Shown piece by piece: positions 21,307-31,520 of a DNA stretch of 64,000 bases. The notes under the pieces were generated by a model that saw nothing but the letters and a program-made list of their open reading frames with translations, was not told where the DNA came from and did not search any database. This stretch comes from Ilex aquifolium (lineage: Eukaryota; Streptophyta; Magnoliopsida; Aquifoliales; Aquifoliaceae). The position numbers and the translations under genes were made by a program. Position 1 is the stretch's first letter; every line of letters starts with the position of its first letter. The stretch spans positions 40,686,593-40,750,592 of the forward strand of contig OX637392.1 in NCBI GenBank assembly GCA_951799425.1. Direction: 5' to 3'.

Positions 21307-22556
21307 GTAATTTCTACATATGCATATCACCAACATGTATAATTTCATCATTTTCATTTCATTCTTCTTAACCAACATCTTACCCACAATACATAGATAA
21401 TAGATGTTCCAACCTTGGGATAACCAAAGGTGAGTGATATACAACCTATGCTAAGCTTGGTTACATGATATGACTTACGAAATGAATATATTATTTGGTC
21501 CAACCACTGCTTCTAGGGATAATGATATGCAATTAATAGGATCAAGGCTCAAATGATAACAAAAATGGTATAAGATCATTTCACAAGGGTTTCTTAGCAA
21601 CACACTTTCCCATGCATGTAATTCAAAATCAAGAAGTCATTTAACACATCAATGTTCAATCAATTCAAAAATAAAGAGACCAGTCAAAGAAATAGAGGAA
21701 ATAATAATTAATCAATGAGTAAATGTCATAAACATTCAAAAAAATTAGAGGCTCAAAGCTCTCTAAAGCCTTTGCATCTCGGTAAGGCACCTAATGAATT
21801 CAATCTAGTACAGTGGAAATGTGCACAAGGAATCAGGTTTCAAAGCAACACAACATGAGATATACATATATAGAAATTGGTTCCATCTAGTGCTTCAACA
21901 CTTTCAAATCTCAAGCTTAACTCATTATTCTCTAATTGTGATTGTCATTTTCACATAAAATTATTATTAAGATATTTAATGATCAACACATAAAGTAAAA
22001 TAGTTACTTAAACTAAATAGTAACCATCTATATAAATCACAAAATGTGGCTACATGATAACAAAAGATGGCTTGATCAAGCTTACACATCACTATCCTAA
22101 TGTTTTGATCAATCAAGAAACTAAGAAGACTGAGCTTTATCCCTCAGGCTCTACTCCATCATCGCCACCTCCAGCTCCAACCACTTAGATTCCAGCTCCA
22201 GGTTCTCATATGGCACAACCTCTACCTCCCAGCTACTGCTAGATCTCTGCCAACTCTGTGTCCTGTCTCTCCATCCTCCTCAAGACCTCAAAGAGCAGTT
22301 GGCGATCAATGCGGGGATCGACTTCCTCATCAAACGAATCTAGTTGTGGCTTTTGAGCAAAGTACTCACCAATATCCCTCATCTCTACAGGCTCAACTAG
22401 CTATGATCCCCTTATTATTCCTAATACTGTCCAACTCTTGAGTATCGTCCCCGATTTGATATATGTAACTCTGGGAGTCCTCGGATAACTGGGGTCAATC
22501 ACCACCCCTTGCTCCGACACAAGGCAATGACCAACCTAGGGAATGGTAGTGACCTC
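20421..22556. other. Long noncoding 3' internal region of second Athila-like element
   Basis: No clear gene. It is homologous in part to 1150-1599 (reverse orientation). It contains a long CT microsatellite at 21262-21302. The last 400 bp (22140-22556) may include the decayed C-terminus of the env-position ORF, with Pro/Ser-rich codons but many stops. Confidence 0.5.
21262..21302. repeat. (CT)n microsatellite
   Basis: About 20 uninterrupted CT units, preceded by an impure CT-rich run from 21245. Confidence 0.95.
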
Positions 22557-23264
22557 CTACCGTTCCACTCCACTCCCTACCTCATACAAGACAATGTAAA
22601 AGGGGAGATCGATGGACAAACTTGAAGTGATGGCATAGAGAAAGCTGGCTCGGTTCGGGTACACGTCGTTGTTGCACATCTGTGGTAATAGGCGAGATGT
22701 AGAAATTAGATTAAGGATCTGATATCTCTCTAGAAGAGCTTCTTGGTCCAAAAGCCTCTCCACCGCTGGGTTCCAGACACAGTCTGGGTCACCCAAAAGC
22801 AGTTGCGCACACTCAGATGGGTCCAATATAGTAGTTGAAAACTGAGGATGTGATACTCTAGCCCGCTCGAGATGTCCTACCTCGGCAATGTCCTCAGCAC
22901 TCACTCGGAATCTTTGCCCCCCGCACACATACTTTCAAGCCACTTATCACAGGATTCCATTCAGCATTGCAATAAAACTCTCTCACAATAACTGGGACTC
23001 CCTCCCAGCTCATCTCTAGAAACCGGGCCCAATGCCTGGACACTGTCATATATCAGATACGCATCCTTTCAAACTCATCTAGATGGATTTGTCTCTCAGC
23101 TACATGCGCGTCGAATCAAAATGGTCCTGAAATTGCTGGTTGAGATCAAACAAGACAAAATGGGTACTATCATACTCAGGCTTAGGCTGTGAGTCAGTGA
23201 GTGGCTGTAGTGCATGAGATGTGGATACACAAGCCTTCTTGACCGTGGTATTGGGTGGAGCCAT
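22557..23264 (-). pseudogene. Env-position ORF of second Athila-like element
   Basis: Start MAPPNTTVKKACVSTSH at 23264; reads to a stop near 23106 and is interrupted by several stops before an open stretch 22928-22557. That C-terminal block (YQILNLISTSRLLPQ, then LYAITSSLSIDLPFYIV) matches the same region of the ORF at 5132-5894 (YKMLNLIAVSNFAP, LLYVIRKNHRIDLPSLIF). It occupies the same place downstream of integrase, preceded by a palindrome-rich leader. Function unknown. Confidence 0.7.
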
Positions 23265-23349
23265 GACACTAAATTATGTGTGCGGGGGTTGCAAGGGACT
23301 GATGGGTGAGAAAGGAAAGAAGGAAAACTTTTGAAATTCAAAATCAAAG

Positions 23350-23610
23350 TTTGGACGTCCTTTTTTTATAGGCAAATTTAAAAACCAGCGTCCAAACGTG
23401 GGTAAAGTGACATCCATACGTCATTAAAAAATAGGCAGTTGGGAACGTTGGACATACGCCTGGACATGGATAAAGTGACGTTTGGATGCAATTTGCCTTT
23501 TGGACTTCGTCCGGACATGATTAAATTGAAGTCCGGATGTAGCCTTCTAAGACTCCTGCTCCTTTTCTTGGGAAAATGATGTCCAAACTTGTTCTTTTTT
23601 AGTCCGAACT
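23350..23610 (-). repeat. CGTCCGGACG-type palindromes in the env-ORF leader
   Basis: Dyads or decayed dyads near 23354, 23393, 23415, 23450, 23472, 23508, 23530, 23581 and 23603. Four pairs have centres 22 bp apart with a TAAAGTGA-like spacer (TAAAGTGAC at 23406 and 23463, TAAATTGAAG near 23522). The cluster lies 90-350 bp upstream of the env-position ORF start at 23264. Confidence 0.8.
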
Positions 23611-23827
23611 TGGTGTTCTGAGAGGAATTTTGATTCCCAATAACACACTCCCAACACTTACAATTTTTTTATTTCTCTCCAAATTCCTCAAAATTACTCA
23701 GACCTTTACACTTAGGTTTTTTTAAAAAAAGTCACATCAAAACAATAAAAATAATCATCATCTAAACAATACAAAATTCATGGAATAAACTAGCAAACAA
23801 ACACAATATCACATAAAGTGTAATCTT

Positions 23828-23862
23828 ACCCCCCAACCTAAACATGACATTGCTCTCAATGT
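23828..23862 (-). promoter_or_regulatory. Internal polypurine tract with inverted repeat
   Basis: On the minus strand ACATTG-AGAG-CAATGT (23862-23847) is followed by AGGTTGGGGGGT (23839-23828). The element has the same order and spacing as 7311-7346, while the 4-base loop differs, so the stem rather than the loop is conserved. Confidence 0.65.
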
Positions 23863-23999
23863 ATGATCAAATAAAGAGAAATTCACATAAATATGCTCAT
23901 ATATAAGGGAAATATTATACCTCGTGTTGCATTGTGCAATCCTAAAAATAACACAACTAAAACAAAAAGTTAGAAATAAAACATATATGTACAAGAATT

Positions 24000-25309
24000 G
24001 AGTTGTTTGACAAGATTACTCATAGTGGGGATGCATCAACACAATTGATTCCACTTCTCGAACCACACCCTCAAAAAATGGTTTCAACCTTTGACCATTC
24101 ACTTTAAAAATATTCTCATTCTTGAGATTTTCAATCTCAACAGCCCCTTAAAGAAACACTTCTCTAAAAAATTAAAGGACCAGTCCATCTTGACCTTAGG
24201 TTTCTAGGAAAAAATGAGGCCTTTTTGAGATGGTTCAAAAGATCTTCTCAAGATATGCTTATCATGAAAAATTTTCATACTTGCTTTACTAATTCTAGAG
24301 TTTTCATATGCTTCATTCCAGAGTTCCTTAAGTTCATTCAATTGCAATTTTCTTATTGAGGTTACAGTGTCAAGACTAAAATTAAAGGACTTAATGGCCC
24401 ATAAAGCTCTATGCTTTAACTCCAAAGGCAAGTGGAAAGCTTTACCATATACCAATATATAAGGAGACATGCCAATGAAAGTTTTGTAAGCATTCCTATA
24501 AGCCCATAGAGCATTGATTAACCTCAAAGACCAATTCTTCCAGTTCGGGTTTACCGTCTTCTCAAGAATATGCTTTACTTTCCTATTGGCAAACTCGGCT
24601 TGCTCACTTGTTTGTGGGTGATAGGGAGTCGCAACCTTATGTGTGACATCATATTTATGCATCAATATTTCAAAAGGCCGGTTGCAAAAATGTGACCTCC
24701 ATCACTTATCATGGCACGAGGCATACCAAATCGTGAAAATATATTTTTTTTCAAAAATTTCAAAACTGTCTTGCTATCATTGTTTCGACATTGTATCATC
24801 TCCACCCATTTAGAGGCATAGTCTACTACCACTAAGATATATTCATGTCCAAATTATGGGGGATAAGGGCCATAAATACTATCCCCCAACAATCAAATAT
24901 TTCAATTACCAAAATGGGGTTTAGGGGCATCATATTTCTTTGGCTTATTCCCCCAAGCCTTTGACAACTCTCATAACACTTACAAAATTCAAATACATCC
25001 TTAAACAAAGTTAAAATCCGCATTGTAAAATCTTTGCAGCAGTTTTCTAATGTAAAAATGGCCACCACAAGTCTCCGTATGACAAAATATAATGACACTT
25101 GTTACCTCATCATTGGGAACACATCATCGGATGATTTGATCTGGGCAATATTTGAACATGTATGGATCATCCAAAAAGAAGTTGCGACCCTCCACTAGGA
25201 ATTTTCTCCTCTCTTGAGCACTCCAATGCTTGGGTATTTCACCTATGATAAGGAAATTTGAAAGATCAAACATACTAAGGTAATGAAGCTGCAACAAACA
25301 ATTATTCAT
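24000..25309 (-). pseudogene. Integrase domain, second Athila-like element
   Basis: Zinc-binding end with CKCYESCQRLGGIS near 24970; catalytic Asp region near 24830-24700 broken by frameshifts. The Glu region TSEQAEFANRKVKHILE starts at about 24610, followed by GMSPYILVYGKAFHLPLELKHRAL and RILRRSFEPSQKG-like C-terminus to 24204. The final part, with the sequence coding for 'ENLKNENIFKVNGQRLKPF'-type residues, lies at 24065-24150 in broken frame. Confidence 0.8.
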
Positions 25310-25329
25310 CCTAAAAAAGTGTCCTTGAC

Positions 25330-25820
25330 GGGGGTTGATTCAATAGCTACATCGCTCACAAGCCTTGATAAATGGTCCACAATCACATTTTCTACCCCCA
25401 TTATTGCAACAATAAAATCCATCGTAACAAATGAGGTTTGGCATTATTCTTGGTCAATAGGTACTTAAGATCGACATGATCTATAAAAGTAAAAATTAGT
25501 GAGCCAACAAGATAAGTACGAAATTTATCTACTACAAATACAACTGCCAACAACTCTTTCTCTGCAATAGAGTAATTCATTTAGGCATCATTCAAGGTGT
25601 AGCTAGCATAATAAATCACATGGAGCTTTTTATCTTTCCTCTGACCTAGCACCGCCCCCACGGCATAATCACTAGCATCACACATTAGCTCAAATAGAAG
25701 GCTCCAATCGGGTGGTTGTATGATTGGGACAAAAGTGAGCATGCTCTTTAATTTCTCAAATGCCTCTTGGCAATGCTCACTCCACTCAAAAGCAATAAGC
25801 TTTCCAAGAAAATTACACAA
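25330..25820 (-). pseudogene. RNase H domain, second Athila-like element
   Basis: Frame 25820-25581 holds FEKLKSMLTFVPIIQPPDWS, then ELMCDASDYAVGAVLGQRKDKK and YYASYTLNDA. Further parts (TIAEKELLAVVF-like, shared with the first element) continue in other frames to about 25330. Confidence 0.8.
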
Positions 25821-26648
25821 AGGCCGTGAAATGAGACTAAAATCTTTGATAAACCTTTTATAAAAATTGGCATGTCCTAAAAATGGTCTAACATCCTTAA
25901 GGAATTTGGGAATTAGAAATCAAATCAATCATAGCCCGATCCACTTGGATGCCTTCGGATGAGATGATATGCCCAAGGACAATGTCTTTTTGTACCATGA
26001 AATGACACTTCTCCCAATTAAGCACAAAGTTTTTTCTCTTCACACCTAATAAGCACTTGCCCAAGATTAGTCAAACAATCATCAAATGAATCTCCAAAGA
26101 TAGTAAAATCATTCATAAACACCTCAAGAAATCGCTCTACTATGTCACTAAAGATATTTAGCATGCATCGTTGAAAAGTCGCAGGTGCTTTGTATAAGCC
26201 AAAGGGCATTCTCCTATAGGCAAATGTGCCAAAGGGAGATGTGAATATGGTTTTCTCTTGATCCTCAATAGCACTTTCTATTTGGTTATATCTAGAGTAA
26301 CCATCAAGAAAGCAATAGTAAAGATACGATGGAACTCTTTCAAGAATGGAAGAGGAAAATGTTATTTTCTAGTGATGATGTTAAGCTTCCTGACATCCTT
26401 CATCCAGTAATGACTCTAGTGGGCACAAGTTCATTATTTTTATTTGACACTATCGTCACACCGTACTTCATAGGAGCCACTTGATTGGGACTTACCCACT
26501 TGATATTCGCAATAGAGTAAATGATTCCAACAACAAACAATTTCGACACCTCTTTCCTAACCACCTCCTTCATGTTTGGATTCAAACGTTTTTGCATTTC
26601 CCTTGTAGGTTTTGCATCCTTCTCTAGATAAATCTTAAGAGTGCACAC
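25821..26648 (-). pseudogene. Reverse transcriptase, second Athila-like element (active-site Asp lost)
   Basis: Starts with NPNMKEVVRKEVSKLF and KWVSPNQVAPMK; later MPFGLYKAPATFQRCMLNIFSDIV and the active-site motif, which reads FMNDF where FMDDF is expected. The codon at 26111-26113 encodes Asn on the minus strand, a GAT to AAT change in the first catalytic Asp. Several stops and frameshifts are also present. Confidence 0.85.
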
Positions 26649-27199
26649 AAGAGGGCTAATCCCTTTTATATCCGCAATGGTCCATCCAATAACCTTTTTA
26701 TGCTTAAAAATAAGTTGGAGAAGCTTACCCTCTTAAGGCTCATGAAGATGAGATGAAATGATTACAAGAAATGTATTATTTTCTCCAAGGAAATCATACT
26801 TCAAGTCCATTGGCAAGGGATTTAATTCCAACTTGGGTATTTGAATGCTTGAAGGGATTGGAGGGGTGGTCTCCGATGAATGTTCTTCAAACCTAGATTT
26901 CCATTCTCTTGTCTCAAAAACCTGTGAAAATTTTAACAAGTTTGTAAGCTTTCTAACCTCATCATTATCTTTATCAAATTCTAGAAAGGATTTAGTCTTT
27001 CCAACTAAACATGCTTCAAGAGGATCTAACAAAAGAAGAACTATTAAATTGATCATACACAATTGAATCAATTAAGTTTACTTCATGAAAGTCATTACTC
27101 ACATCACCTGATTGCTTACGCACATTGAAGATATTCAACTCTAATGCCATATTCCCAAAAGACAATTTCATCACTCCATTTTAGCAATTAATCAAAGCA
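26649..27199 (-). pseudogene. Protease-RT linker, second Athila-like element
   Basis: Contains ETTPPIPSSIQIPKLELNPLP followed by DLKYDFLGENNTFLVIIS, the same block as in the first element (DLKYAFLGDEESYPVVIS). Confidence 0.75.
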
Positions 27200-27560
27200 T
27201 TAGATGTAGCAAGAAATGGGTGACCTAAAATGACGAAAAATTTGTGCATTTGTGTTTACAACGGGTTGAGTGTCTAGAATAATGAAGTCAACTTGTACCA
27301 AAACATAATAGATCATATCCCTTGGAACCTTAATTGATCTATCCTCCATTTGAAGTGTGATGGAGGTAGGTTTCAACTCCCCAAGTCGCAATTGTTGATA
27401 AAATAAATAGGGAAGCAAATTCACACTAGCACCTAAGTTAAGTAATGCTTGTTCTATTTTTCATTTCCCTATGACACATGCAATGGTGGGACAACTGGGA
27501 TCTTTGTATTTTGGAGGCGTATTATGTTGGATGATTAAAGACACTTGTTCATTCAAAAAG
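27200..27560 (-). pseudogene. Aspartic protease, second Athila-like element (active-site Asp lost)
   Basis: The active-site segment reads ALLNLGASVNLLPY where ALLDLGASVNLLP is found in the first element. The Asn codon is at 27437-27439. Downstream YQQLRLGELKPTSITLQMEDRS aligns with the first element's protease. A GAC to AAC change explains the loss. Confidence 0.85.
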
Positions 27561-27568
27561 ACTTTCTT

Positions 27569-29560
27569 TTAAACATTTAACTTCCTCTTAATGGCACACA
27601 AGTCTTTCAAGAATTTAGCATATGATGGGATTTGTTTGATGACATCTAGCAATGGAATGTAAATCTTGAATTGTTTGAAAATATCCAAAATTTTCGAATT
27701 CATATTGGTCTTTGGTGGCGAAACCAACCTTTGAGGAAAAGGTAAGGGTATAGGACACTTAGGTGGTCCACTAAGCACATCTTCAACTATAGGCTCAACA
27801 TGATCAATACGATTATCCTCCCTGGTATCTTTCTCACACTCTTTAGGATCTTGAGTCTTTGTGAAAATGACTTTATAAACCAATTTTCCACTCGTATGGG
27901 TGATGATAGCTTGAACTTGTTCTTGGGTTATTTCTGGTGTACAAGAAGAAACACCCACTTCGAGTTGACCTTGTGGATTTGGTTGAGGTTGTGCTGATCC
28001 TTTTTCTTGGTGGCATGGGGTTGTGGTCAACTTTGTAAGTGTATTCCGAATATCATTAATGGCTTGTTGTTTTTGAGTGAAATTTTGGGTCAATTGGGTG
28101 GTTTAAGTATTGATTGTGGCTTGGCTAGAAATGAATTATTCCATAGTATCCTGTAAAGTCTTCTTGGGTGGCGGAGTATAAGAAACAAAATTGGATGGCC
28201 CTTGAGGAGTGGATGGGAAGGAAGTGGTTGGGTGGCATTATGATTCCTCCAACTAAAATTAAGGTGTGTCTTCCACCGCATATTGCAAGTGTTTGAGTAG
28301 GGGTTGTTATAGGGCCTGGTAAAGGCATTCACCGCATTGGCTTGATCATTCAACACCTCCTTCAAAGCGGGGATCGTAGGGCAACCACTTGTTGAATGTC
28401 CTTTGATACATAGCTTCTCTTGAGACACGGTTTGGACCTTATTCACCTTTTTCATCTCCAACGCCTCAATTTTCCTTGCCAAAATTGCAATCCTTGCATT
28501 CAAATCCTCCTCCTTTAATTGATATTTTTACCTTCCTAATGGTGCATTTGAGGTCTTAGACTTTGAATCCGGGGATTGAGTGTCCAAAGCTTGGACACTC
28601 TCGACTAAGGAATCAAAGTAATTAAAAGTCTCTTCCATTTCTTTAGCCATGAACTCCCCATTACACATCATTTCCACCAATTACCTCATTTGAGAAGACA
28701 AAGCCTCATAGAAAAAACTCATAATCCACCAACTTTCATATCCATGATGAGGGCATGATGCAAGTAGTTCCTTGAATCTCTCCCAACATTGGTAAAACGT
28801 TTCATTGTCTCTTTGAGAAAAATTCATGATTTGTCTCTTCAAAGTGTTTGTTTTTGAGTTAGAATTTTTTTTTTTTTTTAAGGAAATCTTCATGCATTTC
28901 TCATCATATTCCAATAGACCTTGGCCTAAGGGAGTGTAACCACATTTATCCTTATCCTTTAGAGAGAAGGGAAAAAATTTTAAACGGATTATACCCTTTG
29001 TAGCTGCCAAGTCTTGGAATGTGGCACAAACCTCCTCAAAATCATGGATATGAAGGGAGGGATTTTTAGAATCTAAACCATGGAATTTAGGCAACAATGC
29101 AATCATGCTCGGTTTAAAGGCAAAATGATGAGTTTGCAGGGAAAAATAATGCATGAAGGTGTAGTGTGACGGGCAGGATTCAAATAATCTCTCAATGTTC
29201 TAGCATTATTTACATTCACATTAGCATTCTCATTGTTCACTTCCTCATAATCTTCATTGTCGCCATGATTACTCCCCACATCACCCCTCGGTGGGTCCGC
29301 TTGTGGCATGACAGGATTACAAACCCCTTCTGGGTTTTGAGCTAATTGGGGATGTGGTGGTAGCAAAGGGTTTTGACCTATTGGGTGATTTTGTGCCATC
29401 CTAGAATGTGTATGTGCTCGCAGGGTTGTATCAAACAAATCTCCAACTAGTGAGTCAAAATCCTCCCTAATCAATCTTCCACCAATCTCTCTAATCTTCG
29501 CTTATGCAAAAACTGAGCATACCTCGAATGATGATGGATCACTCCTCAATCATGCCTTCT
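27569..29560 (-). pseudogene. Gag, second Athila-like element
   Basis: Frames 29474-29103, 29154-28681, 28503-28090 and 28093-27569 together cover gag. Visible parts: NARTLRDYLNPARHTTPS, LPKFHGLDSKNPSLHIHDFEE, LKFFPFSLKDKDK, zinc-knuckle region with CIKGHSTSGC (the first Cys pair degraded to QEKLC), and PSYAKFLKDLCAIKRK at the protease junction. Layout matches the first element. Confidence 0.85.
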
Positions 29561-29577
29561 CCTCGACAACAGCGTCA
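29561..29577 (-). other. Primer binding site, degenerate Asp-tRNA type
   Basis: On the minus strand TGACGCTGTTGTCGAGG, three changes from the expected TGGCGCCGTTGCCGAGG. Confidence 0.7.
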
Positions 29578-29583
29578 AAAAAT

Positions 29584-30379
29584 TGCTTCGCTTCAGAAGT
29601 TGTAAACCCAGGTGTAGGTGTCAAGCAAGTAGTAATTTCTTGGTAGAGTATAAGGTCGAACCACAGGGAGATGAGGATTTTAGAGTGAAAAAAAATTAAT
29701 AAAAGAAAATATTTCTTGTATTTGAGAGAGATTGATTTGGTAGTTGAATCTTAAAACAAATAAACTTAAATAGCTTGAGAAAATGATTTGGAAAAAATAC
29801 TAAGGCATTTGATACTTCTTCAATAACAATTGGGTAGCGAATTAATCCTAATTTCCAATCTCAATTGAGAAACAACTAAGGACTAAATTCAATTGGAGGA
29901 TTTTTCAATGATTAATGAGAAAATTCTCTAATATATAATCAATAAGCTAATCTAAATGAATCCAAACATCCAATTGTTAATTACAAGTATTGAACATGCC
30001 CAGAGTCAATGATAAAGTAATTAACCAATCAAATATCTCAATTCATATAAATCAACTAACTAGATGAATTCATTAACAATTAAAACCTAAGCATGTACAT
30101 CTAGCTATTCTACTCATAGGGAATCTCAAGTTTCCATCACATTTAGCATAATAAATCAAGAGATTATATAGAGAGAGAAATTTTTGCTAAATAAGATGAA
30201 TTGAACAATTAAAGAAAAATATCAATAAAAGATCATAAGATTAATTACATACCCAAATGTATATTAAATTTTCTTCTAACCTTAGTGAAGGAGTTTAGCC
30301 AGCCATTAATTGGGGCTAAAACACCAAATTAAAGAAGGATTAAAGAAGAAAATAATAGAAAGCTTCCAGATCTGGAAAA
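29584..30379 (-). mobile_element. 5' LTR of second Athila-like element, truncated
   Basis: The inner end TGCTTCGCTTCAG lies at 29584. Homology to 19110-19915 runs to about 30379 and stops abruptly at GATCTGGAAAAC. The missing portion (about 500 bp, including the palindromes) would be the U3 end. The next base onward encodes RNase H of another element. Confidence 0.85.
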
Positions 30380-31520
30380 CTGCTCGATCATAGTCAAAAT
30401 TTGACTTAAATAATAAACGGCTTGCTCTTTTCTTGTATTATTACTTTGAGCTAGCAAACACCCAATAGATTTGTGTGCGGCTAATAAGTACAATAATAGT
30501 GGCCTACCCTTAATGGGTGACATAAGAATTGGTGGGCTCGCCAAATACTCATTGATTTGACGAAAAGTCTCTTGATGCTATGCTTCCCATTTGAAATATT
30601 CTACACCTTTTAGCTTTAAGAGCGGCGAGAATGCATACACTTTTCTTGCACAATTGGCAATAAATCTTCGAAGGAAATTGACTTGACCGATCATTCGCTG
30701 AAGCTCCTTTTTGGTCTTTGGTGGCGCAGCCTCTATGATGGCCTTCGCTTTGTTCTTGTCTACCTCAATCCCCTTCTTGTGCACTAGGAATCCAAGGAAG
30801 TTCCCCGCTATGACCCCAATGGCGCAGCTCAACAGGTTTAGCTTTAGCTGGTGAACACGCATCCTTTTGAAGACTAATTTCATATTGCTAAGATTCTTTT
30901 TCCATGTCTTGATTCTTGACTATGATGTCATCAATGTACATCTCTACGATCTTACTAACCATGTCATGGAAGATGGTGTTCATGGCTGTCTAGTATGTGG
31001 CTCCTGCATTCTTCAGTCCGAATGACATTACTCTTCGTTCGAACGTCCCAATCGATCCAGGACATCGAAAGGCAGTCTTGTGCCGATCTTCCTCTGCAAT
31101 GGTGATCTGATGATAGTCCGCGTTTCTTTCCATAAATGACATGATCGTGTTCATAGCGGCCACGTCTATAAGCTAGTCTGCCAATGATATGACATACTCA
31201 TCTTTGGGAGTTGCCATGTTGAGGTCACGGAAGTCGCAACAAAATCTAATCTTGTAGGTCTTCTTCTTGACTGGAATGATGTTGGACACCCATTCTGAGT
31301 ATTGTGCCACATGGATGCATTTGGCCTTCAGGAGGCGTTCAATATCCTATTTCACCAGCAAAGTTACTTCTTGGGACATCAACCTTAGGGCCTACTTATC
31401 GACATGTATCCTTCCCTTATCGGTAGTCGATGTTCTACCAATGTTGGGTCTAGCCCTGACATTTCTTCATAACTCCAGACGAAATAGTCAGGATATTCAC
31501 TCAGCAATTGTATAAGTTGT
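30380..31520 (-). pseudogene. RT and partial RNase H of a third gypsy element (Tat-like)
   Basis: The active site reads MYIDDIIVKN with YIDD at 30938-30927. Then KKGIEVDKNKAKAIIEAAPP, GQVNFLRRFIANCARK and the first part of RNase H (IGCLLAQSNNTRKEQAVYYLSQ) up to the junction at 30380. N-terminal RT parts lie at 31000-31520 in broken frames (KCIHVAQYSEWVSNIIPVK-type coding near 31260-31320). The PPKTKKELQ and MIGQVNFLRRFI blocks fit the Tat group rather than Athila. Confidence 0.8.

Noticed and set aside
31036-31046. One CGTTCGAACG copy in the third gypsy element
   Set aside because: Single copy within decayed RT coding sequence; treated as chance.
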